The position numbers and the translations under genes are program-made. The notes under the pieces are model-generated. The model saw only the letters and a program-made list of their open reading frames with translations, did not search any database and had not been told where the DNA came from. A stretch of 55,560 nt of DNA, from NCBI GenBank assembly GCA_013140705.1, contig JABFSH010000054.1, positions 1 through 55,560 on the forward strand. Direction: 5' to 3'. Shown piece by piece: positions 43,765 to 54,721 of this stretch; the first letter of the stretch is position 1; each line of letters opens with the position of its first letter. Source of the DNA: Methylococcaceae bacterium (GTDB taxonomy: Bacteria; Pseudomonadota; Gammaproteobacteria; Methylococcales; Methylomonadaceae).

Positions 43765-46011
43765 ATGAGCCCCACAACATCCCCCAAAACTGACCGCAGT
43801 TTAGCCTTGATCTTTTTATTTGCAGCGACCTTGTTTTTAAGTGCGTCGTTGATGTTTGTTCTGCAACCCCTATTTGGGAAGATCCTGTTGCCCCTGCTGG
43901 GTGGATCACCGGCTGTATGGAACACTTGTATGGTGTTTTATCAGAGTATTTTGTTTCTCGGTTATCTGTATGCGCATACCCTTTCAGTAAGCCAAAATCA
44001 CCATCGTCAGGTTCTTATCCATGTTGCCGTCATTCTGATCAGTTTTGTGGCTTTACCGGTTGGCCTGCCTGAAAACAGCGCGCCTCCAACCGAGACTAAT
44101 CCGACATTGTGGCTGTTCTGGACCTTATTACTCAGTATTGGCTTGCCTTTTTTTGTCGTTTCGACAACCGCGCCGCTGATTCAAAAATGGTTTTCTGACG
44201 TCGGACATCACACCAGTCATGATCCTTATTATCTGTATGCAGCCAGTAATGCCGGCAGTCTGATTGCCTTATTGAGCTATCCGTTTTTTCTGGAGCCGAA
44301 TATTGGCTTGGCCCATCAAAAATCGTACTGGAGCGTTGGTTATCTGGTTCTTTGTCTGTTTTTAGTGGGATGTGCCGCTGTTTTGTGGAAGAGCCGGCAG
44401 CAGGCCGAAGTGGTTCCGGGTGATGCGAATGAGATCGAACCCGAGCTCAATTTGTCGACCAAGTTGCATTGGCTAGCACTGGCGTTTGTGCCATCCAGCT
44501 TGTTGTTGGGCCTGACCAATTTCATTAGTACCGATATTGCTTCGGTGCCATTGCTGTGGATCATTCCGTTAACGTTGTATTTATTAACCTTTATCCTGGT
44601 TTTTTCAAAATGGAATAATGCCATACACCCGGTGGTCGTGAAGCTACAACCCATGGTATTGTTGCCGTTTATTGCCTATTCGTTTATCAACCCGGCCGTT
44701 CTTCCGTATTGGGTGGATCTGGGCTTGCATTTGCTGGCCTTTTTTATTGCCGTGATGGTTTGTCATGGAGAACTCGCCAGACTTCGGCCTCATACCAAGC
44801 ATTTGACTACCTTTTATCTGATCATGTCCTTTGCCGGGATGCTGGGGGGCATGTTCAACACATTTGTGGCACCGTTTATTTTTAATGCCGTCTATGAATA
44901 TCCGATCATGATTGTGGCGGCATTACTACTCCGTCCGGGACTGAAGACATCGATGGGGGCAAAAACCAAAGACTGGCTGTCGCAACTGACATTACCTGCA
45001 GTGCTGGCGATTGCCGGCCTGGTGATTTTTTTCAGTATCGATAATTTGCCCGAGTACTTGGACACCATTGGTGTGGGTTTGATTTTACTGGCTGGCTTGC
45101 TCTACACCTTCAGATCGGAACCGCTGACGCTCGCCCTGGTTACCGGCATTTTGATCTTTTTTACGATGGGATTGCATGGATTATTGTCGAATACTTTGTT
45201 CCAGGACCGCACTTTTTTTGGCGTACTGTCCGTGCGTGAAAGTGTATTAACTAATGAGCAAAATCAACCGGAAAAATACCATGAATTTTTTCATGGAACC
45301 ACCAAACATGGCGCGCAACGTTTGGCTGCCGACGTGTCACGAACACCATTGACTTATTTCAGTAAACCGGGCCCCATTGGCCAGTTGTTTACGGAATTCG
45401 ATGGCAGCAACCAGCAGTGGGAAGTGGGCATTATCGGGCTGGGTGCCGGCACCTTGTCCTGTTATGCCAAGGATGGACAACACTGGACTTTTTACGAGCT
45501 TGATCCGCTGGTCGTCGCAATCGCCAGCAATCCGGTCTATTTTACGTATATCAGCCAGTGCAATCCCAAAATTGGCATGGTTGTGGGCGATGCGCGTTTG
45601 CAACTGGAAAAGGAACCGGATCATAAATTTGACTTATATATTGTCGATGCTTTCAGTTCCGATTCAATTCCTACACATTTGTTAACTCAGGAAGCCATCA
45701 AACTCTATTTCAAGAAGTTGAAACCCAATGGGATACTTGCGCTACATATTACTAACAGGCATCTCGCTCTGAAAAAGGTATTGTCCGACCATGCAACTAA
45801 TTTACAGTTGGCGGCTTTAATACAGGAATATAAACCGACGGGTGATATCCCGCTGGTTGTTGCTACCGACTGGGTAGTGATGGCGAAAAAACCGGAAACA
45901 CTGGAGTCGCTTCGTACCAGCCGTTTAGGCAGCTGGCAAAAAATGCCATTGTTTTTCGATATGAAACCGTGGACGGATGATTTCACCAATATTGTCACTA
46001 TCTGGAAGTAG
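43765..46011 (+). CDS. Fused membrane-transport/spermidine-synthase-like protein
   Basis: The 748-residue protein joins an N-terminal membrane half (about 12-14 segments, residues 10-500; FGKILLPLLGGSPAVWNTCM near 38 is the family signature) to a C-terminal spermidine-synthase-like domain (about 520-748). The SAM-type fold is seen in VGIIGLGAGTLSCYAKDGQHW, YELDPLVVAIA and DLYIVDAFSSDSIPTHLLT. The SAM-binding glycine motif is intact, but the polyamine-site residues cannot be verified by eye. The start at 43765 is chosen because the family begins near there; no strong ribosome site is seen, so it is uncertain. Such fusions are common but their reaction is not established. Confidence 0.82.
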   Translation: MSPTTSPKTDRSLALIFLFAATLFLSASLMFVLQPLFGKILLPLLGGSPAVWNTCMVFYQSILFLGYLYAHTLSVSQNHHRQVLIHVAVILISFVALPVGLPENSAPPTETNPTLWLFWTLLLSIGLPFFVVSTTAPLIQKWFSDVGHHTSHDPYYLYAASNAGSLIALLSYPFFLEPNIGLAHQKSYWSVGYLVLCLFLVGCAAVLWKSRQQAEVVPGDANEIEPELNLSTKLHWLALAFVPSSLLLGLTNFISTDIASVPLLWIIPLTLYLLTFILVFSKWNNAIHPVVVKLQPMVLLPFIAYSFINPAVLPYWVDLGLHLLAFFIAVMVCHGELARLRPHTKHLTTFYLIMSFAGMLGGMFNTFVAPFIFNAVYEYPIMIVAALLLRPGLKTSMGAKTKDWLSQLTLPAVLAIAGLVIFFSIDNLPEYLDTIGVGLILLAGLLYTFRSEPLTLALVTGILIFFTMGLHGLLSNTLFQDRTFFGVLSVRESVLTNEQNQPEKYHEFFHGTTKHGAQRLAADVSRTPLTYFSKPGPIGQLFTEFDGSNQQWEVGIIGLGAGTLSCYAKDGQHWTFYELDPLVVAIASNPVYFTYISQCNPKIGMVVGDARLQLEKEPDHKFDLYIVDAFSSDSIPTHLLTQEAIKLYFKKLKPNGILALHITNRHLALKKVLSDHATNLQLAALIQEYKPTGDIPLVVATDWVVMAKKPETLESLRTSRLGSWQKMPLFFDMKPWTDDFTNIVTIWK

Positions 46012-46395
46012 TTAAAAATAGCCACACCAAGGATGGTTGCCGAAAGCGAATGCCCTGAGGTTGTACGAGTAATGCCGTTAAGTTAAGGCTGGTCGTGGTG
46101 AGTCCGTCGAATCGAACGGCTTAACGACGAGAGTTGCATGGGCGATTTGCTTTCGACTTTTTCATAATCAGAAGCCTGGAAGATTTCAGGTTTGGCTAAT
46201 GTAAGCCAATCCATCTGGAACAAAATCCGTTTAGCGCAGTCGCAGCAGTATCGATAACAGCATAGCCTTAGTACCCATTGACATGAGTATTAGCCACAGT
46301 TGCAAGCACTGGTGGTCAATCTCATCGGGATGTCGCTTATCGGTAGTAAATTCTAGCAACCACGCCCTACAGTTAATTCAATGAGGAGAATGCAC
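46012..46395. other. Gene-free stretch with inverted repeats
   Basis: No gene is recognised. CCGTTAAG (about 46074) and CTTAACG (about 46119) form an inverted pair around TGAGTCCGTCGAATCGAACG, reminiscent of the arms of the modular repeats but too different to include. The promoter of the next gene should lie at the right end. Confidence 0.35.
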
Positions 46396-46848
46396 ATGTA
46401 CCGGATTCAGTTAGTTGCTCGTGCTTACCAAGCACTATTTGTTGTTATGATATTTTTTTTAGTTCAAGGTTCGAATGCTTACAGTAAGGAAAAAGATTGT
46501 TGGGCCGATTTTTTCGAGCATTCTCAATATACCGGTAAAAACTTTCTTTTAGAAGGTCCGACTCAGTTGGAAAATTTGAAAAATATTGATGGTGAGAATT
46601 GGGATTCTCGCATTGATAGCCTTAAGGTTGGACCTAAGGCAAAACTGATTGTTTATGACAACCCAGACTTTAAATTAATGTTAAGGGAGATGGCTAAGTA
46701 TCCCGAGTTAATGCGTTCGATGGGAGTCACAGAGAAGGATATCAAAGAAGAGGATCAGCTTTTTTTCAATGCTAATGCAAAGATACATGACCTGAGCGAC
46801 TTTAATTTTCACCAAAAGATAAGGTCATTAAAGATTGAATGTAATTAA
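46396..46848 (+). CDS. Exported beta/gamma-crystallin-like protein
   Basis: The 150-residue product starts at ATG 46396, seven bases after GAGGAG; two in-frame upstream ATGs overlap that site. A signal peptide (about 1-29, ending VQGSNAYS) precedes a Greek-key-like segment: CWADFFEHSQYTGKNFLLEG, then the W-D-S-R-I-D-S-L-K-V-G-P core. This Y-x-G-x(4)-L-x-G ... S-L-x-V-G-P arrangement is that of beta/gamma-crystallin repeats, which often bind calcium. A helical insertion (MAKYPELMRSMGVTEKDIKE) interrupts the second half before it ends HQKIRSLKIECN. Function is unknown. It overlaps the convergent GT39 gene by four bases. Confidence 0.6.
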   Translation: MYRIQLVARAYQALFVVMIFFLVQGSNAYSKEKDCWADFFEHSQYTGKNFLLEGPTQLENLKNIDGENWDSRIDSLKVGPKAKLIVYDNPDFKLMLREMAKYPELMRSMGVTEKDIKEEDQLFFNANAKIHDLSDFNFHQKIRSLKIECN

Positions 46849-48470
46849 GACGGTATCAAGATCGACTTAAGACCCGGATTGACAAGTAAAGTCTGACAAG
46901 ACAGGAGCCCGATTTGTCGGCTCCTGGACGGGTAATGATATTGTATGATTGAATCGGATATACCAGCAGAATTGGCATAAGCGACCACGATGTAACAGCT
47001 ATGATGCTGAGTCGCAAAGTTAAGCAATTCATTGAAATTCGTCAAAACCTTGAGTGGCTGGGTCAATCGGCCGGTAAATTGGTATTGTCCGTGATATTTG
47101 CTGCCATAAAAACCTATGGCTTTGTTTTCATTCATTAGCTCTGCCATCTTCAGCGCAGCGGGTTGAGTGTTATAGCGCTCGGCGGTGAGCTCAAAAAAGC
47201 CGGAAGAAATAATCAGCAGTGTGCTTATAGAAGTTAGGCAGATATAAAAGACCGATTCTCGTGCATTATTCATGTTTACGATGGTTACTGCTACTGCACT
47301 GATGCAGAGTAAACATCCCCACAAGACCGAAATCGAAGACAATTCATCTCGCCAATGAAATTGACCATTTAACCAAGGTAGTAGCAATAATACTAAGCCT
47401 AAAAAAAACAGGATCGCCGAGAATGGGATATGTGCGTGTTTCCAATTGCTCTCTGCGATTCCGTCCATAGCCTGTGCAAGCAGCAATGCCAGGGCGGGTA
47501 TTATTGGCAGCAAGTAGTGTAGCCGTTTACCGCTAACCAGAGAGAATGCAATGAATACCGGAAGTGCCCATGCCAGACAAAAACGACTACCGAAATCCCG
47601 CAGATTGAATGCCGGCAAACCTTTCCAGAAAGGTTTAATTAGTGGCCAAGGCAAAAGCAATAGTGGCATTGTTTGTAAGTACCACCACCAGGGTAGTCGA
47701 TGGGCAAAGGAGTTGACGACCCGGCCGCTGGTTTGCCCTAGAAAAATGGCGTTTCGATACGCTACCCCTCCTGCCAACCCCGCCGGAATGGCCCAGCTCA
47801 ACGCGATTAACGCGCCGATCAGCAGGGCGAGCAAAAGCCCGCCGTACCAATGAAGCCAGCGAAACGGAGCTTGTTGTTTCACACACCACGGGGCAAGTAG
47901 CGCAATCGGCAGTAAATGCAGTAATATGACCGGCCCTTTACTAAGAACACCGCCGGCGATCGAGAGTCCGAGTAAGCTCCAGTATTTAACCGATAAACCC
48001 GAGCGAACCAGTTTTAGTAGACTGTAGATGCCGGCGAGAACAAAAAAGCTCAGCATGATATCGAACATGGTTAACGTGCTGTAGACAATCCAGATGAATA
48101 AACCGAGTAAAAGGAATGGGGTTAATTCTGCAATTTGTTTTCGGTCCGGCCATAGTAATTTGGCCACTGCACCGGAAAGATATAAGGTTGCCAGCGAAAA
48201 TAATGGCGCAATCAGACGAAGCGACCAATCATTCACGCCAAATAGCCACCAGGTCAACTGCATCAACCAAAACAACAAGGGCGGTTTATGGCTGTAGGTT
48301 GCTCCGTTCAGATAGGGCACCAGAAAATCATTTCTGACCCACATCTCCCAGGCTACCGTAGCGTATCGAGTTTCATCAACCGGAAATAATGGGCGAAAGT
48401 ATAGACTAACGGCAATCAAGACGGCCCACATCAGGGCCAGCCAAAGTTTTGGCGATAACAATTGAAACAT
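46845..48470 (-). CDS. ArnT-like GT39 lipid-linked sugar transferase
   Basis: The 541-residue membrane enzyme has about 12 segments and the GT-C family start: FRPLFPVDETRYATVAWEMW with the catalytic D-E-T-R in the first periplasmic loop (near 32), followed by YSHKPPLLFWLMQLTWWLFG, typical of ArnT and related transferases. ArnT moves aminoarabinose from undecaprenyl phosphate to lipid A. The sugar here is unknown because the aminoarabinose synthesis genes are absent. It is 28 bases downstream of a LAB_N protein gene and forms an operon with the GT2 gene. Confidence 0.85.
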   Translation of the reverse strand: MFQLLSPKLWLALMWAVLIAVSLYFRPLFPVDETRYATVAWEMWVRNDFLVPYLNGATYSHKPPLLFWLMQLTWWLFGVNDWSLRLIAPLFSLATLYLSGAVAKLLWPDRKQIAELTPFLLLGLFIWIVYSTLTMFDIMLSFFVLAGIYSLLKLVRSGLSVKYWSLLGLSIAGGVLSKGPVILLHLLPIALLAPWCVKQQAPFRWLHWYGGLLLALLIGALIALSWAIPAGLAGGVAYRNAIFLGQTSGRVVNSFAHRLPWWWYLQTMPLLLLPWPLIKPFWKGLPAFNLRDFGSRFCLAWALPVFIAFSLVSGKRLHYLLPIIPALALLLAQAMDGIAESNWKHAHIPFSAILFFLGLVLLLLPWLNGQFHWRDELSSISVLWGCLLCISAVAVTIVNMNNARESVFYICLTSISTLLIISSGFFELTAERYNTQPAALKMAELMNENKAIGFYGSKYHGQYQFTGRLTQPLKVLTNFNELLNFATQHHSCYIVVAYANSAGISDSIIQYHYPSRSRQIGLLSCQTLLVNPGLKSILIPS

Positions 48471-48498
48471 TTAATGTTTGGCGATGATGATTGACGGG

Positions 48499-48777
48499 CT
48501 ATTCAGAATTCAGATTTTTACGTTCATAAATAACAAAATACAAATTACGAAAATAGATGAAAAGGCCCGTAAGTTGCCCCACGATAAAAACGGGATCTTC
48601 TTTATGAATTGCATAGGCTAATAAAGTTGCTCCCCCCGCGATACTGAAATACCAGAACGCAATCGGAAAAACACTTTTTTTTTCACGCTCACTTTTTAGC
48701 CATTGCACGATAAATCGCGCAGAAAAAAGTCCTTGGCCTATAAATCCAATAGCCAGCCAGATGGTATTATTATCCAC
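48499..48777 (-). CDS. Lipid A biosynthesis N-terminal-domain (LAB_N) membrane protein
   Basis: The 92-residue protein has three membrane segments and matches the LAB_N domain: IGFIGQGLFSARFIVQWLKS, then PIAFWYFSIAGGATLLAYAI and DPVFIVGQLTGLFIYFRNLY. The fold is shared with small flippase-like proteins, and the domain regularly lies between a GT2 and a GT39 gene, where it may move the lipid-linked sugar across the membrane. It overlaps the end of the GT2 gene by eight bases. Confidence 0.85.
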   Translation of the reverse strand: MDNNTIWLAIGFIGQGLFSARFIVQWLKSEREKKSVFPIAFWYFSIAGGATLLAYAIHKEDPVFIVGQLTGLFIYFRNLYFVIYERKNLNSE

Positions 48778-49528
48778 GGGTTAATTCCTTCATGACAGGG
48801 TGCTTGGCTCGTTTTTGTAACCATATCACACCTAAAATATCCGTGATACCGGCCCAGAGTCTGTCGAGGGTGCCGTATTTTGAACAGCCGGTTGATCGGG
48901 CTCGATGATTGACGGACTCAGAAATGACTTGACCTCCGGCTCTGATAATCAAGGCCGGCAAAAAGCGGTGCATGTGATCAAAATAAGGCAAGCCCAGAAA
49001 TTTATCCCTTAAGAAAATTTTTAGCCCGCATCCGGTGTCCGGCGTATTATCACCCAGCAAATTGGAGCGAACTGAGTTTGCGAATTTCGAAGAAAAAAGA
49101 CGCCAGGCAGAATCGTGGCGTTTATTGCGCCATCCGGCCACCATCCACAAGTTGGCGACATTATTTCTATTTTGTATTAATAAGTCATACAAACGCGGAA
49201 TATCAGCCGGATCATTTTGGCCGTCTCCGTCCAGAGTCGCAATATAAGGATAAATGGCCGCATTTACTCCGGTGTAAATAGCAGTACTTTGGCCGCAGCT
49301 TCGTTCGAGCTGGATGACTCTCAGCGTATTAATTCGTTGCAGCATTTTCTGCAGAATCGCAGCAGACTGGTCATTACTACCGTCATCAATGAAAATGATT
49401 TCGTAAGTTTCGGCCTGATTCATCGCCGTCACAATTTCTTCTATCAATGGCACGATATTGTCAGCTTCGTTGTGGACAGGAACTACAATTGAAATTTTCA
49501 AAAAATCCTCATTAGCTAGTGAATTCAT
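48770..49528 (-). CDS. Family 2 glycosyltransferase (polyprenyl-phosphate sugar transferase)
   Basis: The 252-residue GT-A enzyme has SIVVPVHNEADNIVPLIEEI at the start, IIFIDDGSNDQS, and the metal-binding D-x-D in ATLDGDGQNDP near residue 97. It resembles ArnC and dolichyl-phosphate mannose synthase, which load a sugar onto undecaprenyl phosphate. No C-terminal membrane segments are obvious. It heads the GT2-LAB_N-GT39 operon, fitting the order: load, flip, transfer to lipid A or another envelope acceptor. Confidence 0.88.
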   Translation of the reverse strand: MNSLANEDFLKISIVVPVHNEADNIVPLIEEIVTAMNQAETYEIIFIDDGSNDQSAAILQKMLQRINTLRVIQLERSCGQSTAIYTGVNAAIYPYIATLDGDGQNDPADIPRLYDLLIQNRNNVANLWMVAGWRNKRHDSAWRLFSSKFANSVRSNLLGDNTPDTGCGLKIFLRDKFLGLPYFDHMHRFLPALIIRAGGQVISESVNHRARSTGCSKYGTLDRLWAGITDILGVIWLQKRAKHPVMKELTRG

Positions 49529-49726
49529 TTATCGCAGAAAGCGACAAAAAGCTCATTGTATCATTAAGTCAATTACTCGTAAGTTACGACATGGAGAAAT
49601 CTGACAGCCAGCCGTGAAAATTATTGGCCGATTAACGCTCATAAACCGAGCGTGGATTCCCGTGGCGGGGCGTAACTTTGCTTGCATTTAGGCTTTTTTT
49701 CCTTTAACTTAGACCGACATCCGTAA
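49529..49726. other. Divergent promoter region between GT2 gene and thiC
   Basis: Holds the promoters of the GT2 operon and of the thiC riboswitch transcript. CTCATAAACCGAG (about 49639) could form a small hairpin. No gene is seen. Confidence 0.35.
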
Positions 49727-51746
<2,020 letters not shown>

Positions 51747-51775
51747 GTTTCGCCTATTACATCAATCCCACATAC

Positions 51776-51803
51776 AAAGCCCTCTTTAAGAGGGCTTTTT
51801 TTT
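51776..51803 (+). terminator. Terminator of thiC
   Basis: AAAGCCCTC pairs with GAGGGCTTT around TTTAA, followed by a long T-tract (nine T residues in TTTTTTTTTGC). It ends 30-57 bases after the thiC stop. Confidence 0.92.
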
Positions 51804-51977
51804 TGCCTTTACAAGCGGGTGGTACCGTGAATGCCTTCTCAATAAGCTTTATGGATATAGGAACTAATTGTTAAATTCGATGAAAATTCAGTGCCTTTTA
51901 CTTTATTTGCAAAATCCAATTCATCGACTAGGCTTAAATTCAACATTAATTCTAGGTTTTAGGTTTAATTGAGCGAG

Positions 51978-53459
51978 ATGATCACATCATCAGTACCGAT
52001 AAGATTTATTTGCCGGATAGGTTATTTTTTATTACCGGTTTTGTTTTCGGCCCAATCTACGCTGGCGGTGTCAGCAACCAATACAGCATCAGATGAGCAT
52101 ATTCGTCAGATAGTTGAATCACTGTTGAAGGAAAAGGACAAGAAAATTGAGCAATTGGAAGCTCGAATTGTACAAATGGAGCGGGAACGTCAAAATTCCA
52201 ACGCAAATATGCCCATCAGTTCAGCGCCTAGCGTGACAGTAAGCGAATCTGCTCCGCAAAAACCAGAACCTGACAAGATCAGCGAAGAAACGGAAGCAAA
52301 GCAAAACGCTATCACTGGCAAATTAGTGGATCTGGGTGAGCAGGTAGAAGAACTGAGAGAAGCGGCAAAGGAAAAGGGACTCGATATTAGCGGTTTTTTT
52401 GATGTCAATGCAAAAACGGATAATGCAACCGACCAGAATTTTAGCGTTGGATCGGTGGAGCTTGATCTTGAATACGGCTATGACGATCATTTTGCCGCCA
52501 GCTCGGCGCTGGTTTTGTGTGGGAATTCATCGGGCGCCGATTTTTCGGCCCCCGCTGCAATTACTTGTGGCGGTAGCGGGCCTGGCGGTATAGGTGCAGG
52601 TGGATCCGGGATCGCGGTAGCTTTGGTTGACTTTCACATGTTTGATAACTCAATTCCGCCTAGGGGCCGGATTTTTAACAACCAGGGTTTTCATATTCAG
52701 GCAGGACGGTTTGATTTACCCTTCTCAAGCGATTACCAATATTATGCCAATAAAGACCGGGTTACTGTAACTGCACCTATTACCACGTCACGGATACAGT
52801 TTGGCGGATTTAATGGTGATGGCGTACGTTCATATGGTTCTTGGAAGCATTTGAATTATTCCGTGTTTTGGACCGATGCCATGTACGCCAATGATGGTAC
52901 GTCACTCGGTGGTCGAGTCGGATTGACCTATGGACAGAATATCTATCGTACGCATCACGCCAATCCTGAAGGCATTGAGTTTGGGCTTTCACAGCTGACG
53001 GATCTGGATGGCGACAGAAATGTCAGAAACATGGTCTATGGCGCTGATCTCAGCTTCGGTTACGGCATCATGAAACTGCAAAGTGAATTATTGTGGCTGA
53101 AGGCGCAACATAATTTGTTTACCACTGTTGAAGGAGAAGACCCTATAGATCGCGGCAAACCTAATGAAATGGCCTATCACGCGACATTGATAGCCAATCT
53201 GGAAAAATACCTCAAGCATCCGTTATCGGCTTTTGTTCGTTATGGGCGCTGGCAACCCAAACATAGAGCGATTGAAGACAGTTTTGACGGTTCGGTAGTA
53301 GGGATTAACGCGCTTTCTCAATTAACAGTCGGCTTGAATTACAAATTTAATGAATATATGACTATCAAGTTTGAATATACCGACTCTTTAGGAACATCCA
53401 CTCAAGAGCACTATTTTGATAAAAAACTGGGTATCGCCCAAATGGTTTTGGCTTTCTAA
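51978..53459 (+). CDS. Porin-like outer-membrane protein with coiled-coil N-terminus
   Basis: The 493-residue product has a signal peptide (about 1-30, cleaved near STLAVSA). A coiled coil follows (about 38-75, IVESLLKEKDKKIEQLEARI), then a Pro/Ser/Glu linker, a second short coiled coil (LVDLGEQVEELREAAKEKG) and a beta-barrel of about 350 residues (from DISGFFDVNAKTDN) ending in MVLAF with the terminal Phe of outer-membrane proteins. A Gly-rich loop with two Cys (VLCGNSSG ... AITCGGSG) is unusual. ATG 51978 is preferred over an in-frame TTG at 51969. It is followed after one base by a tetraheme cytochrome gene, so it may form an outer-membrane channel for that cytochrome. No named family is recognised. 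Confidence 0.75.
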   Translation: MITSSVPIRFICRIGYFLLPVLFSAQSTLAVSATNTASDEHIRQIVESLLKEKDKKIEQLEARIVQMERERQNSNANMPISSAPSVTVSESAPQKPEPDKISEETEAKQNAITGKLVDLGEQVEELREAAKEKGLDISGFFDVNAKTDNATDQNFSVGSVELDLEYGYDDHFAASSALVLCGNSSGADFSAPAAITCGGSGPGGIGAGGSGIAVALVDFHMFDNSIPPRGRIFNNQGFHIQAGRFDLPFSSDYQYYANKDRVTVTAPITTSRIQFGGFNGDGVRSYGSWKHLNYSVFWTDAMYANDGTSLGGRVGLTYGQNIYRTHHANPEGIEFGLSQLTDLDGDRNVRNMVYGADLSFGYGIMKLQSELLWLKAQHNLFTTVEGEDPIDRGKPNEMAYHATLIANLEKYLKHPLSAFVRYGRWQPKHRAIEDSFDGSVVGINALSQLTVGLNYKFNEYMTIKFEYTDSLGTSTQEHYFDKKLGIAQMVLAF

Positions 53460-53460
53460 C

Positions 53461-53982
53461 ATGAATAGACAGAATTTCGTTCTTCGCTTTGTAAAGACTG
53501 CTGGATTTATGCTTTTTTTGTTGGATTCATCGCCCATTTATGCCGATTCCGAGAATCCTCATACGATATCCAGGGACAGCAAGTCGCAAGCTTGCACGAC
53601 CTGTCATAATGTGAATCCGGAATCCAGGCACAATGGCGTTCTTGAGACACGTAACAATAGGATAGATTTAGAACAGTTTACCCTGGATGGCACAGCAATG
53701 TGTTCGTCCTGTCATAACCCGGATGATGGGCACAAAGTGGGCCTCAAGCTTGATTTTCAGGCGCCGGCCGATTTGCCGCTGGATAAAAAGAATGCCATGA
53801 CCTGTTTAACCTGTCACTACACCCATGGTAGTCTGGCCAGCGATAGACCGCAGGCCAGTGTTAGTTTCCTCGATAGTTTGTTTGATGATGAACGCTTGCA
53901 CAAAAGTTTTTTATTGCGCCGCAACAATGTTGATGGCGAACTCTGTTTAACCTGCCACAATGTAAATGAAGGATCCAAGTAA
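53461..53982 (+). CDS. Tetraheme cytochrome c
   Basis: The 173-residue product has a signal peptide (about 1-28, ending SSPIYA) and four heme c motifs: CTTCH at 45-49, CSSCH at 81-85, CLTCH at 115-119 and CLTCH at 162-166. There are several further His residues (HNGV, HKVG, HYTHG, HKSF) that could act as second ligands. It should be a periplasmic or outer-membrane-associated electron carrier of the cytochrome c3-like or doubled-CxxCH type. The gene starts one base after the porin stop and its own stop overlaps the next start (TAATG). The partner could be an outer-membrane electron conduit or a redox sensor feeding the adjacent signalling proteins. Confidence 0.9.
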   Translation: MNRQNFVLRFVKTAGFMLFLLDSSPIYADSENPHTISRDSKSQACTTCHNVNPESRHNGVLETRNNRIDLEQFTLDGTAMCSSCHNPDDGHKVGLKLDFQAPADLPLDKKNAMTCLTCHYTHGSLASDRPQASVSFLDSLFDDERLHKSFLLRRNNVDGELCLTCHNVNEGSK

Positions 53983-54551
53983 TGACTACATCAGCCCCAA
54001 AACGCCGCAACGTTTTTATCAAAAAAGCTTTTCAGGGCCGCTTTATTGTCGGTGTATTTTTACTCATGTTGTTATCCGGCGTATGTTCCGCATTGCTCAT
54101 TTACTGGATGACGGGTGGTGATTTACGGGCTCAGTCGGAATCAGCACATATCAATATTGTCAATGCCTGGGAACATTTGGGCTTATCCTTGTTGATCGGA
54201 AATATGGTGGCAATTTTGGTCGCTGGCACGTTGGCTGTTTTTGTCGTGCTTTATGCTTCCCATAAGATTGCCGGCCCCCTTTATCGCTTTGAGAAGCTGT
54301 GTGAACAAGTTGGAAATGGCGATCTTGAAATGAGCGCAGCGATACGCGAAAAAGATCAGCTTCACGAGCTGTCAACAGCCTTTTTGGGGATGGTACACAA
54401 GCTTCGCGCGCGTAAACAACAACAGAAAGAATTAATTCAAACTATTGGTCAACAACTCGAGCAATTAAAAACAGACAGCGAATTTACGTCTAGTCTCCGA
54501 TATAAGCTTGAGCAAATGGAGCAGACAGTTAAGCAATTGCAAGACTATTGA
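53982..54551 (+). CDS. HAMP-only membrane protein in cytochrome operon
   Basis: The 189-residue protein has TM1 (about 22-43, FIVGVFLLMLLSGVCSALLI), a short periplasmic loop, TM2 (about 70-93), a HAMP domain (about 94-145: HKIAGPLYRFEKLCEQVGNG, then EKDQLHELSTAFLGMVHKL) and a C-terminal coiled coil (about 146-189). There is no kinase, cyclase or methyl-accepting domain, so it lacks an output of its own. It starts inside the stop of the cytochrome gene. A chemotaxis receptor follows 170 bases on. Such a HAMP-coiled-coil protein could relay a redox signal from the cytochrome to that receptor or to a cytosolic partner; this is inference. Confidence 0.8.
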   Translation: MTTSAPKRRNVFIKKAFQGRFIVGVFLLMLLSGVCSALLIYWMTGGDLRAQSESAHINIVNAWEHLGLSLLIGNMVAILVAGTLAVFVVLYASHKIAGPLYRFEKLCEQVGNGDLEMSAAIREKDQLHELSTAFLGMVHKLRARKQQQKELIQTIGQQLEQLKTDSEFTSSLRYKLEQMEQTVKQLQDY

Positions 54552-54721
54552 TGCGGTTTTGCGAAGAGTGGCATTGTAGTTTTGAATCCATAAATGATCT
54601 AAGGGATTATGGGCGCCTTGTTGTTCATAATCAAAGCAGCAAGTCTATCGGGGGATGAATATTTAATTGGTCGGATGCCATTTAACTTTTTATTCCCCAA
54701 TAACATAAAAGGAGCAGTATC
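54552..54721. other. Gap between HAMP protein and chemotaxis receptor
   Basis: No gene or clear terminator is seen in this 170-base gap. GGGG (about 54651) and CCCC (about 54696) in AT-rich surroundings could form a weak stem. The receptor may share the operon's transcript or have its own promoter. Confidence 0.35.
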
